64,000 nucleotides of DNA from JAAYJR01 sp964563975 (GTDB taxonomy: Bacteria > Bacteroidota > Bacteroidia > Bacteroidales > Prolixibacteraceae), in contig CAZLZJ010000005.1 of the NCBI GenBank assembly GCA_964563975.1, positions 1 to 64,000 on the forward strand, given 5' to 3'. This document shows, piece after piece, positions 55,405 through 64,000 of this stretch; the stretch's first letter is position 1, and every line of letters starts with the position of its first letter. The notes under the pieces were generated by a model. It did no database searches. It was given only the letters and a program-made list of their open reading frames with translations, and was not told the origin of the DNA. Made by a program: the position numbers and the translations under genes.

Positions 55405-56301
55405 TTAGCTTTTTATAATCTTTTTTGTTCTTTCAACAAGGTCTTTTAATCCTTCAATAGTACCGCCTCCGCGTTGTTCAAGTGTCAGCCAGCTGTTATA
55501 TCCGATCTCGTCAAGTGCTTTCATTACGGCCGGCCAGTTAACTGTACCTTCGCCTAAGTCAACATTGAACCCTGCCCTTTTACCTTTAGTGTTGGCAGCT
55601 TCCATGTCAAATTCCTTTATATGTACACGTGCTATCCGCTTACCAAGGATTTTAATCCACTGTTCCGGCCATCCGTAGACCATGATATTTCCACAATCGA
55701 AAAAGAACTTTACATATTGACTTTTAAACTGATCCATATAGTGTATTGCTTCAACAGGGCTTAACAGGAAGTTATTCCAAACATTTTCTATGGCAATGCT
55801 TACTTTTAGTTTTTCTGCCAATGGAACTACTTTTTTTATCTCTTCGGTAGTACGGTTCCAGCACTCATCATAACTTACCGATTCGTCAACTTTTCCCGGA
55901 ACAAGCAGAACTGCATCGGTTCCATAATATTTGGCATCTTCAATTGAGTGTTCAAGAGCCTCTCTGCCTTTATCTCTGATGGCTTTATCCGGAGATGACA
56001 ACAGCCATTCCCAGTGTTTTGAATCGCAAACACTTGAAATGGGTAAACCCGTGGCTTTACTGGCTTTCATCACTTCATTCCTGTCAAGATGGCTGTTAAC
56101 CTGAACACCGTTAAAACCTGCCTCTTTTGCATGTCTGAATTTTTCTCCGATATCGGTGCTGGTTCCGATTGTTCCCCACATAATACCTATCCGGTAATTT
56201 CTTGCCGGTTGAGCAATATTGCCGGTAAGTCCAAATGCAGGCATTGCTGATACAGCCATTGAGCTTAAAACCGTGTTTTTTACAAATTTGCGTCTGTCCA
56301 T
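55405..56301 (-). CDS. Exported sugar phosphate isomerase/epimerase-like TIM-barrel protein
   Basis: This 298-residue protein begins DRRKFVKNTVLSSMAVSAMP, a Tat-type signal, cut after FGLTG or near it. The mature part is a xylose-isomerase-like barrel with GFNGVQVNSHLDRNEVM, AIENVWNNFLLSP, FFDCGNIMVYGWPEQW, RVHIKEFD and SWLTLEQRGGG, which hold the usual Glu, Asp, His and Glu metal ligands. A second member is at 34531-35535, but the two differ widely. Substrate unknown. It is divergent from fucI, so both could be controlled from the 142-base space between them. Confidence 0.85.
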   Translation of the reverse strand: MDRRKFVKNTVLSSMAVSAMPAFGLTGNIAQPARNYRIGIMWGTIGTSTDIGEKFRHAKEAGFNGVQVNSHLDRNEVMKASKATGLPISSVCDSKHWEWLLSSPDKAIRDKGREALEHSIEDAKYYGTDAVLLVPGKVDESVSYDECWNRTTEEIKKVVPLAEKLKVSIAIENVWNNFLLSPVEAIHYMDQFKSQYVKFFFDCGNIMVYGWPEQWIKILGKRIARVHIKEFDMEAANTKGKRAGFNVDLGEGTVNWPAVMKALDEIGYNSWLTLEQRGGGTIEGLKDLVERTKKIIKS

Positions 56302-56326
56302 GATATCTTAATTTAAATTGTGATAT

Positions 56327-56359
56327 CAAATATAGTAATAGATTTAGAAGATATCCAAA
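56327..56359 (-). promoter_or_regulatory. Promoter of the exported TIM-barrel gene
   Basis: On the - strand TTTG (56359-56356) and TATATTTG (56334-56327) match the -33 and -7 elements with 21 bases between. The leader would be about 20 bases to the ATG at 56301. No exact box was found for the divergent fucI gene in the same space. Confidence 0.5.
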
Positions 56360-56443
56360 AAATCTATTTTGTTATTTTTTTTATCTTTCAATAAAAAATA
56401 GTTAGTTTTACTATTCATAATTATAAACATTTAACTAAAGATC

Positions 56444-58225
56444 ATGACTAACAGATTGATAGGAAGATTTCCAAAAGTGGGTATTCGTCCGGTAATTGAC
56501 GGACGGGAGCGTGGGGTACGCGAATCGCTCGAGGTGCAGACTATGAATCTTGCCGGGGCAGCAGCAAAGCTGATTGAGGAAAATGTACGGTTTTCATCAG
56601 GCGACGAGGTTGAGTGTGTTATTGCCGATACCACAATTGGCGGGGTTGCTGAGGCGGCAATGTGTGCCGACAAGTTTGAAAAGGAAGGGGTAGGGGTTTC
56701 ACTTACAGTAACATCGAGCTGGTGCTACGGAACCGAAGTAATGGATTCAAACCCTTTAATTCCAAAAGCAGTATGGGGGTTTAACGGTACGGAACGGCCC
56801 GGGGCAGTATATCTTGCTGCAGCTCTTGCCGGATATACACAAAAAGGCCTTCCTGCATTTGGTATCTACGGAGCTGATGTTAAAGATGCCGGTGATACGG
56901 ATATCCCGGATGATGTGAAAGAGAAGATTTTGCGATTTATTAAAGCTTCTCTGGCAGTGGCACAGATGAAAGGGAAGTCATATCTTTCAATTGGCTACAC
57001 CTCAATGGGTATTGCCGGATCAACAGTAAACCCCGACCTGTTTCAGGAATATTTTGGTATGCGCACAGAGTTTGTTGATATGTCGGAGATTAAACGCCGC
57101 CTTGAAGAAGATATCTATGACAAAGAGGAATTTGAGAAAGCTGTCAGGTGGACAAGGTCTAACTGTATTGAGGGAGATGATTATAATAAACCTTCCGTGC
57201 AGGCAAGCCGTGAACGTAAAGATAGTGACTGGGAAACTTCAGTAAAGATGGCAATGATATTTCGCGACCTGATGATAGGCAATCCTAAGTTAAAGGAGGC
57301 AGGATTTGGAGAGGAGTCGCATGGCAAAAATGCAATTACCGGAGGGTTCCAGGGGCAAAGGCAATGGACTGACTATATGCCGAATGGTGATTTTGCCGAA
57401 GTTATTCTGAATACTTCATTTGATTGGAACGGGATACGTCAGCCTTTTGTGTTTGCTACGGAAAATGACAGCCTGAATGCCATGCCTATGTTGTTTGGAC
57501 ATCTTTTAACCAATACCGCACAAATTTTTTCTGATGTAAGGACTTACTGGAGCCCTGCTGCAGTGGAAAGGGTAACAGGTAAGAAACTTACCGGATTGGC
57601 AAAAGATGGGATAATCCATCTTCTCAATTCAGGTGCCACCACATTGGATGCTACCGGACAGCAAATAGACAAGGATGGTAATCAAATGATGAAACCTTTT
57701 TGGGATATTACTGAAGATGATGTTAAAAGATGCTTAGAGAATACCAGATTTTGCCCGGCAAACAGGGAGTACTTTAGGGGAGGGGGTTATTCAAGCCAGT
57801 TTAAAACCTCTGCACAAATGCCCGTGACAATGACAAGGCTTAATCTTGTAAAGGGATTGGGGCCCATACTTCAGATTGCAGAAGGATTTACTGTTGATAT
57901 TGATAATGAAATACATAAAGTGTTAAATGAACGGACCGACCCGACATGGCCATCCACATGGTTTGTCCCCCGGCTTACCGGGAAAGGAGCATTTAAAGAT
58001 GTCTATTCAGTTATGGCAAATTGGGGTGCTAACCATGGTGCAATCAGTTACGGACATATAGGTGCAGACCTTATAACGCTGGCATCGTTGCTAAGAATAC
58101 CCGTGTGTATGCATAATGTTGATGAAAACAGTATTTTTCGTCCAAGTGCCTGGAATGCATTCGGACAAGATAAAGAGGGTGCAGATTACAGGGCTTGCGC
58201 CTGTTTTGGGCCTTTATACAAATAA
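56444..58225 (+). CDS. fucI: L-fucose isomerase
   Basis: This 593-residue enzyme converts L-fucose to L-fuculose (and D-arabinose to D-ribulose) in the cytoplasm, using Mn2+. It begins [19 protein letters not shown]. The active-site segment [19 protein letters not shown] with [13 protein letters not shown] matches the family, including the Glu and Asp metal ligands, and the C-terminal [18 protein letters not shown] holds the conserved His. Length equals that of E. coli FucI. No fucK or fucA gene lies in the window, so the rest of the pathway is elsewhere. It suits an organism that degrades fucose-containing glycans. Confidence 0.97.
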   Translation: MTNRLIGRFPKVGIRPVIDGRERGVRESLEVQTMNLAGAAAKLIEENVRFSSGDEVECVIADTTIGGVAEAAMCADKFEKEGVGVSLTVTSSWCYGTEVMDSNPLIPKAVWGFNGTERPGAVYLAAALAGYTQKGLPAFGIYGADVKDAGDTDIPDDVKEKILRFIKASLAVAQMKGKSYLSIGYTSMGIAGSTVNPDLFQEYFGMRTEFVDMSEIKRRLEEDIYDKEEFEKAVRWTRSNCIEGDDYNKPSVQASRERKDSDWETSVKMAMIFRDLMIGNPKLKEAGFGEESHGKNAITGGFQGQRQWTDYMPNGDFAEVILNTSFDWNGIRQPFVFATENDSLNAMPMLFGHLLTNTAQIFSDVRTYWSPAAVERVTGKKLTGLAKDGIIHLLNSGATTLDATGQQIDKDGNQMMKPFWDITEDDVKRCLENTRFCPANREYFRGGGYSSQFKTSAQMPVTMTRLNLVKGLGPILQIAEGFTVDIDNEIHKVLNERTDPTWPSTWFVPRLTGKGAFKDVYSVMANWGANHGAISYGHIGADLITLASLLRIPVCMHNVDENSIFRPSAWNAFGQDKEGADYRACACFGPLYK

Positions 58226-58360
58226 ATCAGGGTTCGTTTTATATAATCGGTTAATTAGTTTCCTGCATATTTTAATATATATACTTTGTCTGCGGTATCT
58301 CTTTTCAGGTATTTTCACAGTAAAGCTTATCTCTGCAATAATATTAGTAAAATAGTAAAA

Positions 58361-60496
58361 ATGAAGAGCAGAATATTGTTATTCTGGTTGTTTTGTACTT
58401 TTTCTGCTATTTCGCAGAATAAAGTTATTACCCTTGAAGATGCAGTGACAGGATTCAGTACATATCTGCGTCCTCAAAAATTAAACAGTCCCGAGTGGAA
58501 AAATGACAAAGAGTTTTCTTATATCAAGAGTGACACACTCTGGTTGGAACATGCACAGACAGGTGATCGCATTCCGGTTATCTCTCTCAGGGAGTTGAAT
58601 AATATTATCAATGTACAGCAAATCATCAGGTCTGATAATTTTCCTGAATATGAATGGATTGAAGATGGTATGTTGCTTCTTAGGTGTAATAAGGAGTTTT
58701 ATATTGTAGACCCGGTGAGCAGAAAAGTCGGATTGAAAATTTTGCTTCCGGCAAATGCTGAAAATCCGGAGTTTAGCAAAGAAGGCCGGTTTGCGGTATA
58801 TACAGTTGATGATAATCTCTATATGTTGCTTGAAGGAGGTGAGGTGAGGCAAATAACAGATGATGGCGGTAAAGGAGTAGTTTACGGTAAAGTTGTTCAT
58901 CGTAATGAGTTTGGAATCTCAAAAGGGATTTTTTGTGCTCCTGAAGGTGATTATATTGCTTTTTACAGAAAGGATGAGTCGGAAGTTACATCCTACCCGT
59001 TAGTCAATTATATGGAGAGAGTGGCTGAGTATGTGCCGGTGAGATACCCTATGGCCGGAATGAATAGTGAAAAGGTTACGGTGGGTATATATAGTGTTGA
59101 AACCTGCCGGACAATATATCTTAATACAGAAGGGCCCCCCGATCAGTACCTTACAAATATCTCCTGGGCACCCGGCGGGAAGTCTATTTATATTGCAGTA
59201 TTAGACAGGCAACAGAAATATATGCAGATGAACTGTTATGATATAAACTCCGGAGATAAGGTGCAAACACTGTTTTCTGAAAAGCATGATAAGTATGTGG
59301 AACCGCTGCATCCTGTTATATTTTCAAAAAAAGATAAAAATATTTTCTACTACCTTTCAAGAAGGGATGGTTGGTTTCATCTGTATAAGTATAATACCTC
59401 AGGACAATTGCTGGGCCAGATAACAAAAGGAGATTGGGAGATTACAGATATAATTGGCTTTGATCAAAATGAAGAGTGTTTATTTATAGAAGCTACCAAA
59501 GAGAGTTATTTGGAAAGAAACTTGTACAGGGTTGAGATTAACAGAGGAAAAATTATCAAACTAAACAGGGGAGATGGTATACACTCCGGAAAATTAAGCC
59601 GGGGGAAAAGTTTTTTGCTCGACACCTGGCACTCGGTTGATACACCGTCGGGGAGTGATATTATTTCGACAGACGGTAAATTCGGGAGAACGGTATTTAG
59701 ATCGGCAGATCCTCTTAATGGGTACGAACTTGGTGAAAACAGGCTGGTATCTTTAATAGCAGCTGACGGAATCACTAAGCTTACAGGTCGTCTGATACTT
59801 CCTCCGGGGTTTGATCCGTCAAAAAAATATCCTGTAATACTTTATGTTTACGGGGGACCTCATCTTCAACTGATCACCGGAGGCCGGCATAACAATGTAA
59901 GAGGATGGGAGTATTATATGGCGTCGAAAGGATATATTTGCTTTTCAGTTGATAACCGGGGATCAGCCAACCGGGGGATGGCATTTGAAAGTATTGTTCA
60001 CCGGAGACTGGGAGTGGTTGAGACAGAAGATCAGATGAAAGGAGTTGAATTTCTTTGCTCTTTACCATATGTCGACAGCAGGCGTATTGGAGTTCATGGG
60101 TGGAGTTACGGTGGTTTTATGACATTAAATCTGATGTTGCGGCATCCCGGTGTATTTAAGGTTGGTGTTGCCGGTGGACCGGTGGTTGACTGGAGTATGT
60201 ATGAGGTGATGTATAGTGAGCGTTATATGGATACACCCTTTGATAATCCCGGGGGCTATGAAATAACAAATATGGCCGGGTATGCATCCCGCCTTGAAGG
60301 AGACCTTTTAATAATTCACGGGATGCAAGATGATGTGGTAGTAATGCAGCACTCCATGAAATTTATAAGGGAGTGTATTAAGCAGGGCAGACAGGTTGAT
60401 TTTTTTCCTTATCCCACACATGCCCACAATATATTTGGGAATGACCGGGTACATTTGATGGAGAAAGTAAGCAATTACTTTTTTGATAATTTATAA
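58361..60496 (+). CDS. Exported dipeptidyl peptidase IV-type serine peptidase (S9)
   Basis: This 711-residue enzyme cleaves dipeptides from peptide N-termini in the periplasm. It has a signal peptide (cut after ISQN, about 20), an eight-bladed propeller domain (about 40-480) and an alpha/beta hydrolase domain (about 490-711). GWSYGGFM holds nucleophile Ser582, GMQDDVV holds the Asp (657 or 658) and HAHNIF holds His689. The start at 58361 is preferred because it begins right before the signal peptide; the frame extends back to 58286. It ends 68 bases before the convergent batE, with a GCAAA/TTTGC hairpin (60512-60525) between. Confidence 0.9.
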   Translation: MKSRILLFWLFCTFSAISQNKVITLEDAVTGFSTYLRPQKLNSPEWKNDKEFSYIKSDTLWLEHAQTGDRIPVISLRELNNIINVQQIIRSDNFPEYEWIEDGMLLLRCNKEFYIVDPVSRKVGLKILLPANAENPEFSKEGRFAVYTVDDNLYMLLEGGEVRQITDDGGKGVVYGKVVHRNEFGISKGIFCAPEGDYIAFYRKDESEVTSYPLVNYMERVAEYVPVRYPMAGMNSEKVTVGIYSVETCRTIYLNTEGPPDQYLTNISWAPGGKSIYIAVLDRQQKYMQMNCYDINSGDKVQTLFSEKHDKYVEPLHPVIFSKKDKNIFYYLSRRDGWFHLYKYNTSGQLLGQITKGDWEITDIIGFDQNEECLFIEATKESYLERNLYRVEINRGKIIKLNRGDGIHSGKLSRGKSFLLDTWHSVDTPSGSDIISTDGKFGRTVFRSADPLNGYELGENRLVSLIAADGITKLTGRLILPPGFDPSKKYPVILYVYGGPHLQLITGGRHNNVRGWEYYMASKGYICFSVDNRGSANRGMAFESIVHRRLGVVETEDQMKGVEFLCSLPYVDSRRIGVHGWSYGGFMTLNLMLRHPGVFKVGVAGGPVVDWSMYEVMYSERYMDTPFDNPGGYEITNMAGYASRLEGDLLIIHGMQDDVVVMQHSMKFIRECIKQGRQVDFFPYPTHAHNIFGNDRVHLMEKVSNYFFDNL

Positions 60497-60564
60497 AGTT
60501 TCGTTTATTCAGCAAATTTATTTGCGGTGACGGTGGTCGCGATGATTGAAAAATAAAATAATTT

Positions 60565-61335
60565 TTAAATCCTTACTATACAAGAATCGGGAAGCCATCC
60601 TAAATTGCCATCTGAAAGTTTAATTTTTGTCCATATGTCAAGGCTGTCGGATATCTCTACTTTTACCCCTTCATAAAGAAGAAACAGGTCTGTGCTGTTT
60701 ACAGATGGTGCACTTTTTACAGTTACGCGCGGGCATAAAACTATGGCATGATCTCGTCTGTTGATTTTCTCCTTTTGATTGGCAGCAAAGGAAAAGGTAA
60801 AAACAGTTACTATTAATGCAATGATACCAAACCAGAAAGAGAATTTCTTGATTGATGCAGAACGGCTAAAAAGGAATGCTCCAAGTAACAGCAGGAAAAT
60901 TATAAACAGTCCGATACTTAAAGAGGCCCATATATCGGCCGGATATTTATTAATAATCTCTTTTTTCCATCGTATAAAAAAGGGTTGCGGTAACTCCTCT
61001 ATTGCGGTCACTACAAATTGATTTGCCATTCGTAAATTAAATTCGATATCTTCATCTTGTGGAGCAAGTAGCCGGGCACGTTCATAATTTAAGACTGCAT
61101 TATTTATATCACCTGTTTTATAATATGCATTACCCAGATTAAAATATAGTTTTGCAGATTCTTGTCCCGCATCAATAATTTGCTCATATTCAAGAATAGC
61201 TTTTTGGTACTCTTCAGCAGCGTAAAGTGAATTTGCTTTTTCCCAAAGTATCCGGATTGAATCCTGTGCACTTATATTTAAAAAAAACAAAATTCCTGAT
61301 AATAAGCTTATTAAACGATATATGTTATTTTTCAT
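60565..61335 (-). CDS. batE: Aerotolerance protein BatE (TPR and SH3-like)
   Basis: This 256-residue protein has a signal peptide (about 1-22), two or three TPR repeats at about 30-110 (NLGNAYYKTGDINNAVLNYE), two membrane helices at about 140-162 and 170-190, and a C-terminal SH3-like domain (VTVKSAPSVNSTDLFLLYEG, ending LGWLPDSCIVRI). This is the layout of BatE. The start at 61335 avoids overlap with batD; the frame extends to 61368. It is the last gene of the bat operon in this window. Bat proteins were named after oxygen tolerance in Bacteroides fragilis, and their role is not settled. Confidence 0.88.
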   Translation of the reverse strand: MKNNIYRLISLLSGILFFLNISAQDSIRILWEKANSLYAAEEYQKAILEYEQIIDAGQESAKLYFNLGNAYYKTGDINNAVLNYERARLLAPQDEDIEFNLRMANQFVVTAIEELPQPFFIRWKKEIINKYPADIWASLSIGLFIIFLLLLGAFLFSRSASIKKFSFWFGIIALIVTVFTFSFAANQKEKINRRDHAIVLCPRVTVKSAPSVNSTDLFLLYEGVKVEISDSLDIWTKIKLSDGNLGWLPDSCIVRI

Positions 61336-61345
61336 CATAGTTTTT

Positions 61346-63169
61346 TTATCGTTTGATCTGTTTTTCAAAGCGGCTCATTGTCTCTTCAGCTTTTTTGTAA
61401 AGCTCGTTACGTGCTTCAGAACCTCCCGAAGGGGCATATCTTGCATATTCACAATGATCCACTATTTCAACAAAATCGTTGATAACTGCATCATTTACAT
61501 TTTTTTCTTTAAGGTTCTCTATTGCTGATTCACGGTTAAGGTTAGCCAATGCAATAGACATTTTATCGCTTAGATATCCCCAGAAAGCTTTCAGTATGGC
61601 TTCGTGGAAAGCCTCGTTGTTATTCTGTTTCATAAACCTTAATGCTTCTTTCAGGCGACGTCTTGCCACGCGGTTAGCCTTTTTATTACGCATTAGTGCC
61701 GCATTGGCATTTTCACGGGCTTTTTTGCGGTAAACTATAACCAACAGAATAAATAGCAGGGAAGTTCCTCCGTAGAGTGAATAGAAAGCAGGTGTACCGA
61801 AAAAGGTATATCCTCTCATTCTAAGCATAGGATTACCCTGTTTAATATATCTGATATCCTGCCCCAGCAGTTGAATATCCTCTCTGCGCCGGTTGCTCAT
61901 AACAGCAGTAGCCTGGTCTCCGGTACCTTTAATGACATGTAAGTTATATTCCGGAGTAGATTTGTTAATAAAGCTGCCTGTAGCAGGATTAAAAAAGACA
62001 AAGGGAATTGCAGGGATAACATAATCTCCTTCAAAGCGTGGTTGAAACAGATATTCAATAGTTTTGGTTCCTGAAATGCCGTTACCGGTTGCCTTAACAT
62101 TATCAGTAGCCCTGGGATCATAAATTTCAAAATCGGAAGGCAGTTGGATCTCCGGGTTTCTTATAAGCCGGATATTACCGGAACCGCTGATTGTAAGCTT
62201 CAAAGTTACGGCATCATTTGTAGTTACCTCAGAAGAGCTGAGTTCAGAGGTAATGTTGAAGTTTCCGACACCGCCGTAATAGTTTGCAGGTTGGGAAGGA
62301 AGGTCTTTTACGTTAATGCGTACCGGCGTGCTGGTTATTGTTGTTTTGATTGTTTGCACACCACTAAAAAAGTCATCAAAGAAACTCCTGGGTCTGACCC
62401 TTTGCTGCACAAGCAGAGTCATACTAAAAGGGTTGATAGTAATAGTGCCATTTTGCTGAGGGAAAAGAACTGTTTTTTTCAATATTCCCACCTGGTAGAT
62501 CCGGTCATTATAGACCTCTCTGTTGAAATTGATTTGCTGGGGCATTTCAATATCCTGAGTATAGAAACCTTCGTATGTGGGCAGGTTTACTTCATCAAAT
62601 CCTGTTACCGGAATATTAGGGTCTGCATAAAGCTTTACCGTAGCAATAATTTGCTCGCCCCGGTATACATTTTGTTTATTAACTTCCAATCTTATGAAAA
62701 GATTATTTCCTCCTAAGTCAACCGACTCCCCGGGTTGTGCTTGTTTTTGTTGACTTTGGGGAGGCTGTTGCTGCCCCGATTGAGTTTTGACAACCTGTAT
62801 TTTTAAAGAATTGGATTCAATTATTTGCCCGTCGACCTCTATTGAAGCAGGTCTGATTTCAAAAGCACCCTCTTTTTTTGCTCTTAAGATATAGGTATAT
62901 GAAAATGAAATTTCAGTTGTAGTTTTTCCGTTGATGGTTTGCATTCTTGTTGACTGACCTGTACTTGGTCCCATCAATATGTCGAAGTTATTTGCCAGAT
63001 CAGGAGGAAGATCCAGATTACTGCCTTTTTGATTAAGTGTGAATGTAAGCCTGAATTGCTGGCCTGTTTCAACAGCATTTGGGGCAGACATAACAAATTT
63101 AGTCTCTTGTCCCCACCCTTTGGTTATGAAAAACAGAAATAAGCAATATGTAATTAACTTTTTTATCAT
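61346..63169 (-). CDS. batD: Aerotolerance protein BatD
   Basis: This 607-residue membrane protein has a signal peptide (cut after GWGQ), several immunoglobulin-like domains in the periplasm (VETGQQFRLTFTLNQKGSNL, VNKQNVYRGEQIIATVKLYA, LPSQPANYYGGVGNFNITSE), and a late membrane helix (GTSLLFILLVIVYRKKARE) followed by a cytoplasmic helical tail of about 120 residues. This matches BatD. The start at 63169 is chosen because it follows the batC stop by eight bases; the frame extends to 63184. Confidence 0.92.
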   Translation of the reverse strand: MIKKLITYCLFLFFITKGWGQETKFVMSAPNAVETGQQFRLTFTLNQKGSNLDLPPDLANNFDILMGPSTGQSTRMQTINGKTTTEISFSYTYILRAKKEGAFEIRPASIEVDGQIIESNSLKIQVVKTQSGQQQPPQSQQKQAQPGESVDLGGNNLFIRLEVNKQNVYRGEQIIATVKLYADPNIPVTGFDEVNLPTYEGFYTQDIEMPQQINFNREVYNDRIYQVGILKKTVLFPQQNGTITINPFSMTLLVQQRVRPRSFFDDFFSGVQTIKTTITSTPVRINVKDLPSQPANYYGGVGNFNITSELSSSEVTTNDAVTLKLTISGSGNIRLIRNPEIQLPSDFEIYDPRATDNVKATGNGISGTKTIEYLFQPRFEGDYVIPAIPFVFFNPATGSFINKSTPEYNLHVIKGTGDQATAVMSNRRREDIQLLGQDIRYIKQGNPMLRMRGYTFFGTPAFYSLYGGTSLLFILLVIVYRKKARENANAALMRNKKANRVARRRLKEALRFMKQNNNEAFHEAILKAFWGYLSDKMSIALANLNRESAIENLKEKNVNDAVINDFVEIVDHCEYARYAPSGGSEARNELYKKAEETMSRFEKQIKR

Positions 63170-63177
63170 AGATGATG

Positions 63178-63945
63178 CTACCATTCTTTTTCCGTCCTTA
63201 TTTTTCTGCCTTTTGCTGCCCTGTTTTTATTTACTTTTTCCTGAATATCTTTTTCATCGTTTTCCAATGCCTGAAGCAGCTGTTCAGCATCTTCACGTGA
63301 AATTTTATTCTGCTGCTGTTGTTGTTGTTGCTGCTGATCCCGGTCTTGCCGGTCTTGCTGATCTTGACTATTCTGTTGATCTTTTTGATCCTGATTATCC
63401 TGATTGTTTTGCTGATCCTGATTATCTTGATTATTCTGCTGATCTTGTTTATCCTGTTGATCTTTTTGATCTTGTTGTTGCTGCTGTTGCTGATTTTTCA
63501 TCATTTGGGCATAAACCAGATTATATTTAGTTTCCAAATCATTTGGATTATTTCTTAATGCCTCTTTATAGGATTCTATACTTTCATCTATTTTTTGTTG
63601 CATAAGCTGGCTGTTGCCCTGGTTATGCAGGGCACGTGCTTTTTCTTCTTTGGTTTCCAGTTTTTCGGTGAGGGTATTAAATTTTCTTTCTGCCTCTTCG
63701 AATCTCATTTGCTTATACATGGCATCTGCCAGGTTAAAATCCCATTTTTCACTATCCGGTTTTTTATCTAAAGCTTTTCTGTAGAACTCTTCTGCCCGGC
63801 CAAATTTTGTGGTGTCTAATCTTGAAGTGTCTTTAACGGCTTCCATAAACAGCTTATTTCCGCTTCTTACGAATTTTCTTTCATTTTGTCCGTAAGCTGT
63901 CTGTGTAACCATAACAATAAAAAGTAAAATTATCAACCTGTACAT
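63178..63945 (-). CDS. batC: Aerotolerance protein BatC (TPR) with Gln/Asp-rich region
   Basis: This 255-residue protein has a signal peptide (cut after AYGQ, about 20), TPR repeats at about 45-150 (RKALDKKPDSEKWDFNLADA, YKEALRNNPNDLETKYNLVY) and a low-complexity stretch at about 153-220 made almost only of Gln, Asp, Asn and Lys. The C-terminal 35 residues are basic and end IRTEKEW. It is the BatC of the bat operon. batB should precede it; the 55 bases left before the window end may hold its last codons, but I cannot fix the frame. Confidence 0.88.
   Translation of the reverse strand: MYRLIILLFIVMVTQTAYGQNERKFVRSGNKLFMEAVKDTSRLDTTKFGRAEEFYRKALDKKPDSEKWDFNLADAMYKQMRFEEAERKFNTLTEKLETKEEKARALHNQGNSQLMQQKIDESIESYKEALRNNPNDLETKYNLVYAQMMKNQQQQQQQDQKDQQDKQDQQNNQDNQDQQNNQDNQDQKDQQNSQDQQDRQDRDQQQQQQQQQNKISREDAEQLLQALENDEKDIQEKVNKNRAAKGRKIRTEKEW
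63325..63495. repeat. Imperfect CAG/GAT-type coding repeat in batC
   Basis: The DNA that encodes the Gln/Asp/Asn-rich part of BatC is made of degenerate 9- to 18-base units reading, on the + strand, variants of CTGATCTTG and CTGATTATC. Adjacent units differ by a few bases, so it is an old repeat. It could change length by slippage in steps of three without breaking the frame. Confidence 0.6.
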
Positions 63946-64000
63946 CTTAATTAATTTTTATAAACTAACCATTTATCTTTTTAATACCCGCCAATGATAT

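Noticed and set aside
62144..62716. 190-residue + strand frame opposite batD
   Set aside because: No signal, no recognisable motif and no codon pattern of its own; batD on the other strand is certain.

Overview
The window is a stretch of a Bacteroidota chromosome, most likely from the Bacteroidales/Marinilabiliales side of the phylum. The grounds are a SusC/SusD pair with its own FecR and ECF sigma factor, the -7 promoter box TAnnTTTG, near absence of Shine-Dalgarno sites, the Bat (aerotolerance) genes, a YitT/patatin/ExbBD-TonB block and the Bacteroidota form of the ribosomal super-operon. No tRNA, rRNA, CRISPR array, insertion sequence or phage gene was seen. No gap between genes exceeds about 220 bases; the largest are 16957-17172 and 37337-37548.

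Layout. (1) 1-13349, + strand: a glycan-utilisation locus made of the tail of an ECF sigma factor, FecR, SusC with an STN domain, SusD, a formylglycine sulfatase lipoprotein, a small exported orphan, a metallophosphoesterase, a GH109-like NAD-dependent protein, a second Gfo/Idh/MocA protein and a PmoA-like (DUF6807) lipoprotein. It carries sulfatase and NAD-dependent chemistry but no ordinary hydrolytic glycosidase. (2) 13410-16956: a C39 peptidase-containing ABC exporter and an HlyD adaptor with no visible precursor peptide. (3) 17173-34523: rpsL to rplQ in the classical order, without tuf, map or adk. It is driven by two tandem promoters that each end in a small hairpin. (4) 34531-35535: an exported TIM-barrel isomerase-like protein 7 bases behind rplQ.

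(5) 35558-48728, almost all - strand: SirB1-like protein and nucleoside phosphorylase; a lone + strand gene (37549-39381) with a long charged repeat region and a GH16-like domain that has lost catalytic residues; a beta-barrel plus propeller-like lipoprotein pair; a patatin/Omp85 protein; an exbB-exbD-tonB-yitT operon; an exported class I glutamine amidotransferase. (6) 48878-60496: SPFH protein, hotdog thioesterase, a 60-residue Lys/Asp protein, a PorE-like OmpA protein, YjbQ, indolepyruvate:ferredoxin oxidoreductase iorAB (alpha subunit without its ferredoxin tail), another exported TIM-barrel protein, L-fucose isomerase and a DPP-IV-type peptidase. (7) 60565-63945, - strand: batC-batD-batE, cut off before batB.

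How they fit together: sulfatase, GH109-like and Gfo/Idh/MocA proteins together with FucI suggest growth on sulfated, amino-sugar- or fucose-containing glycans. ExbBD-TonB could energise SusC. The most original signals are the degenerate GH16 repeat protein, the duplicated promoter-hairpin module in front of rpsL (its two stems differ by pairing-preserving changes), and the exporter without a recognisable cargo.
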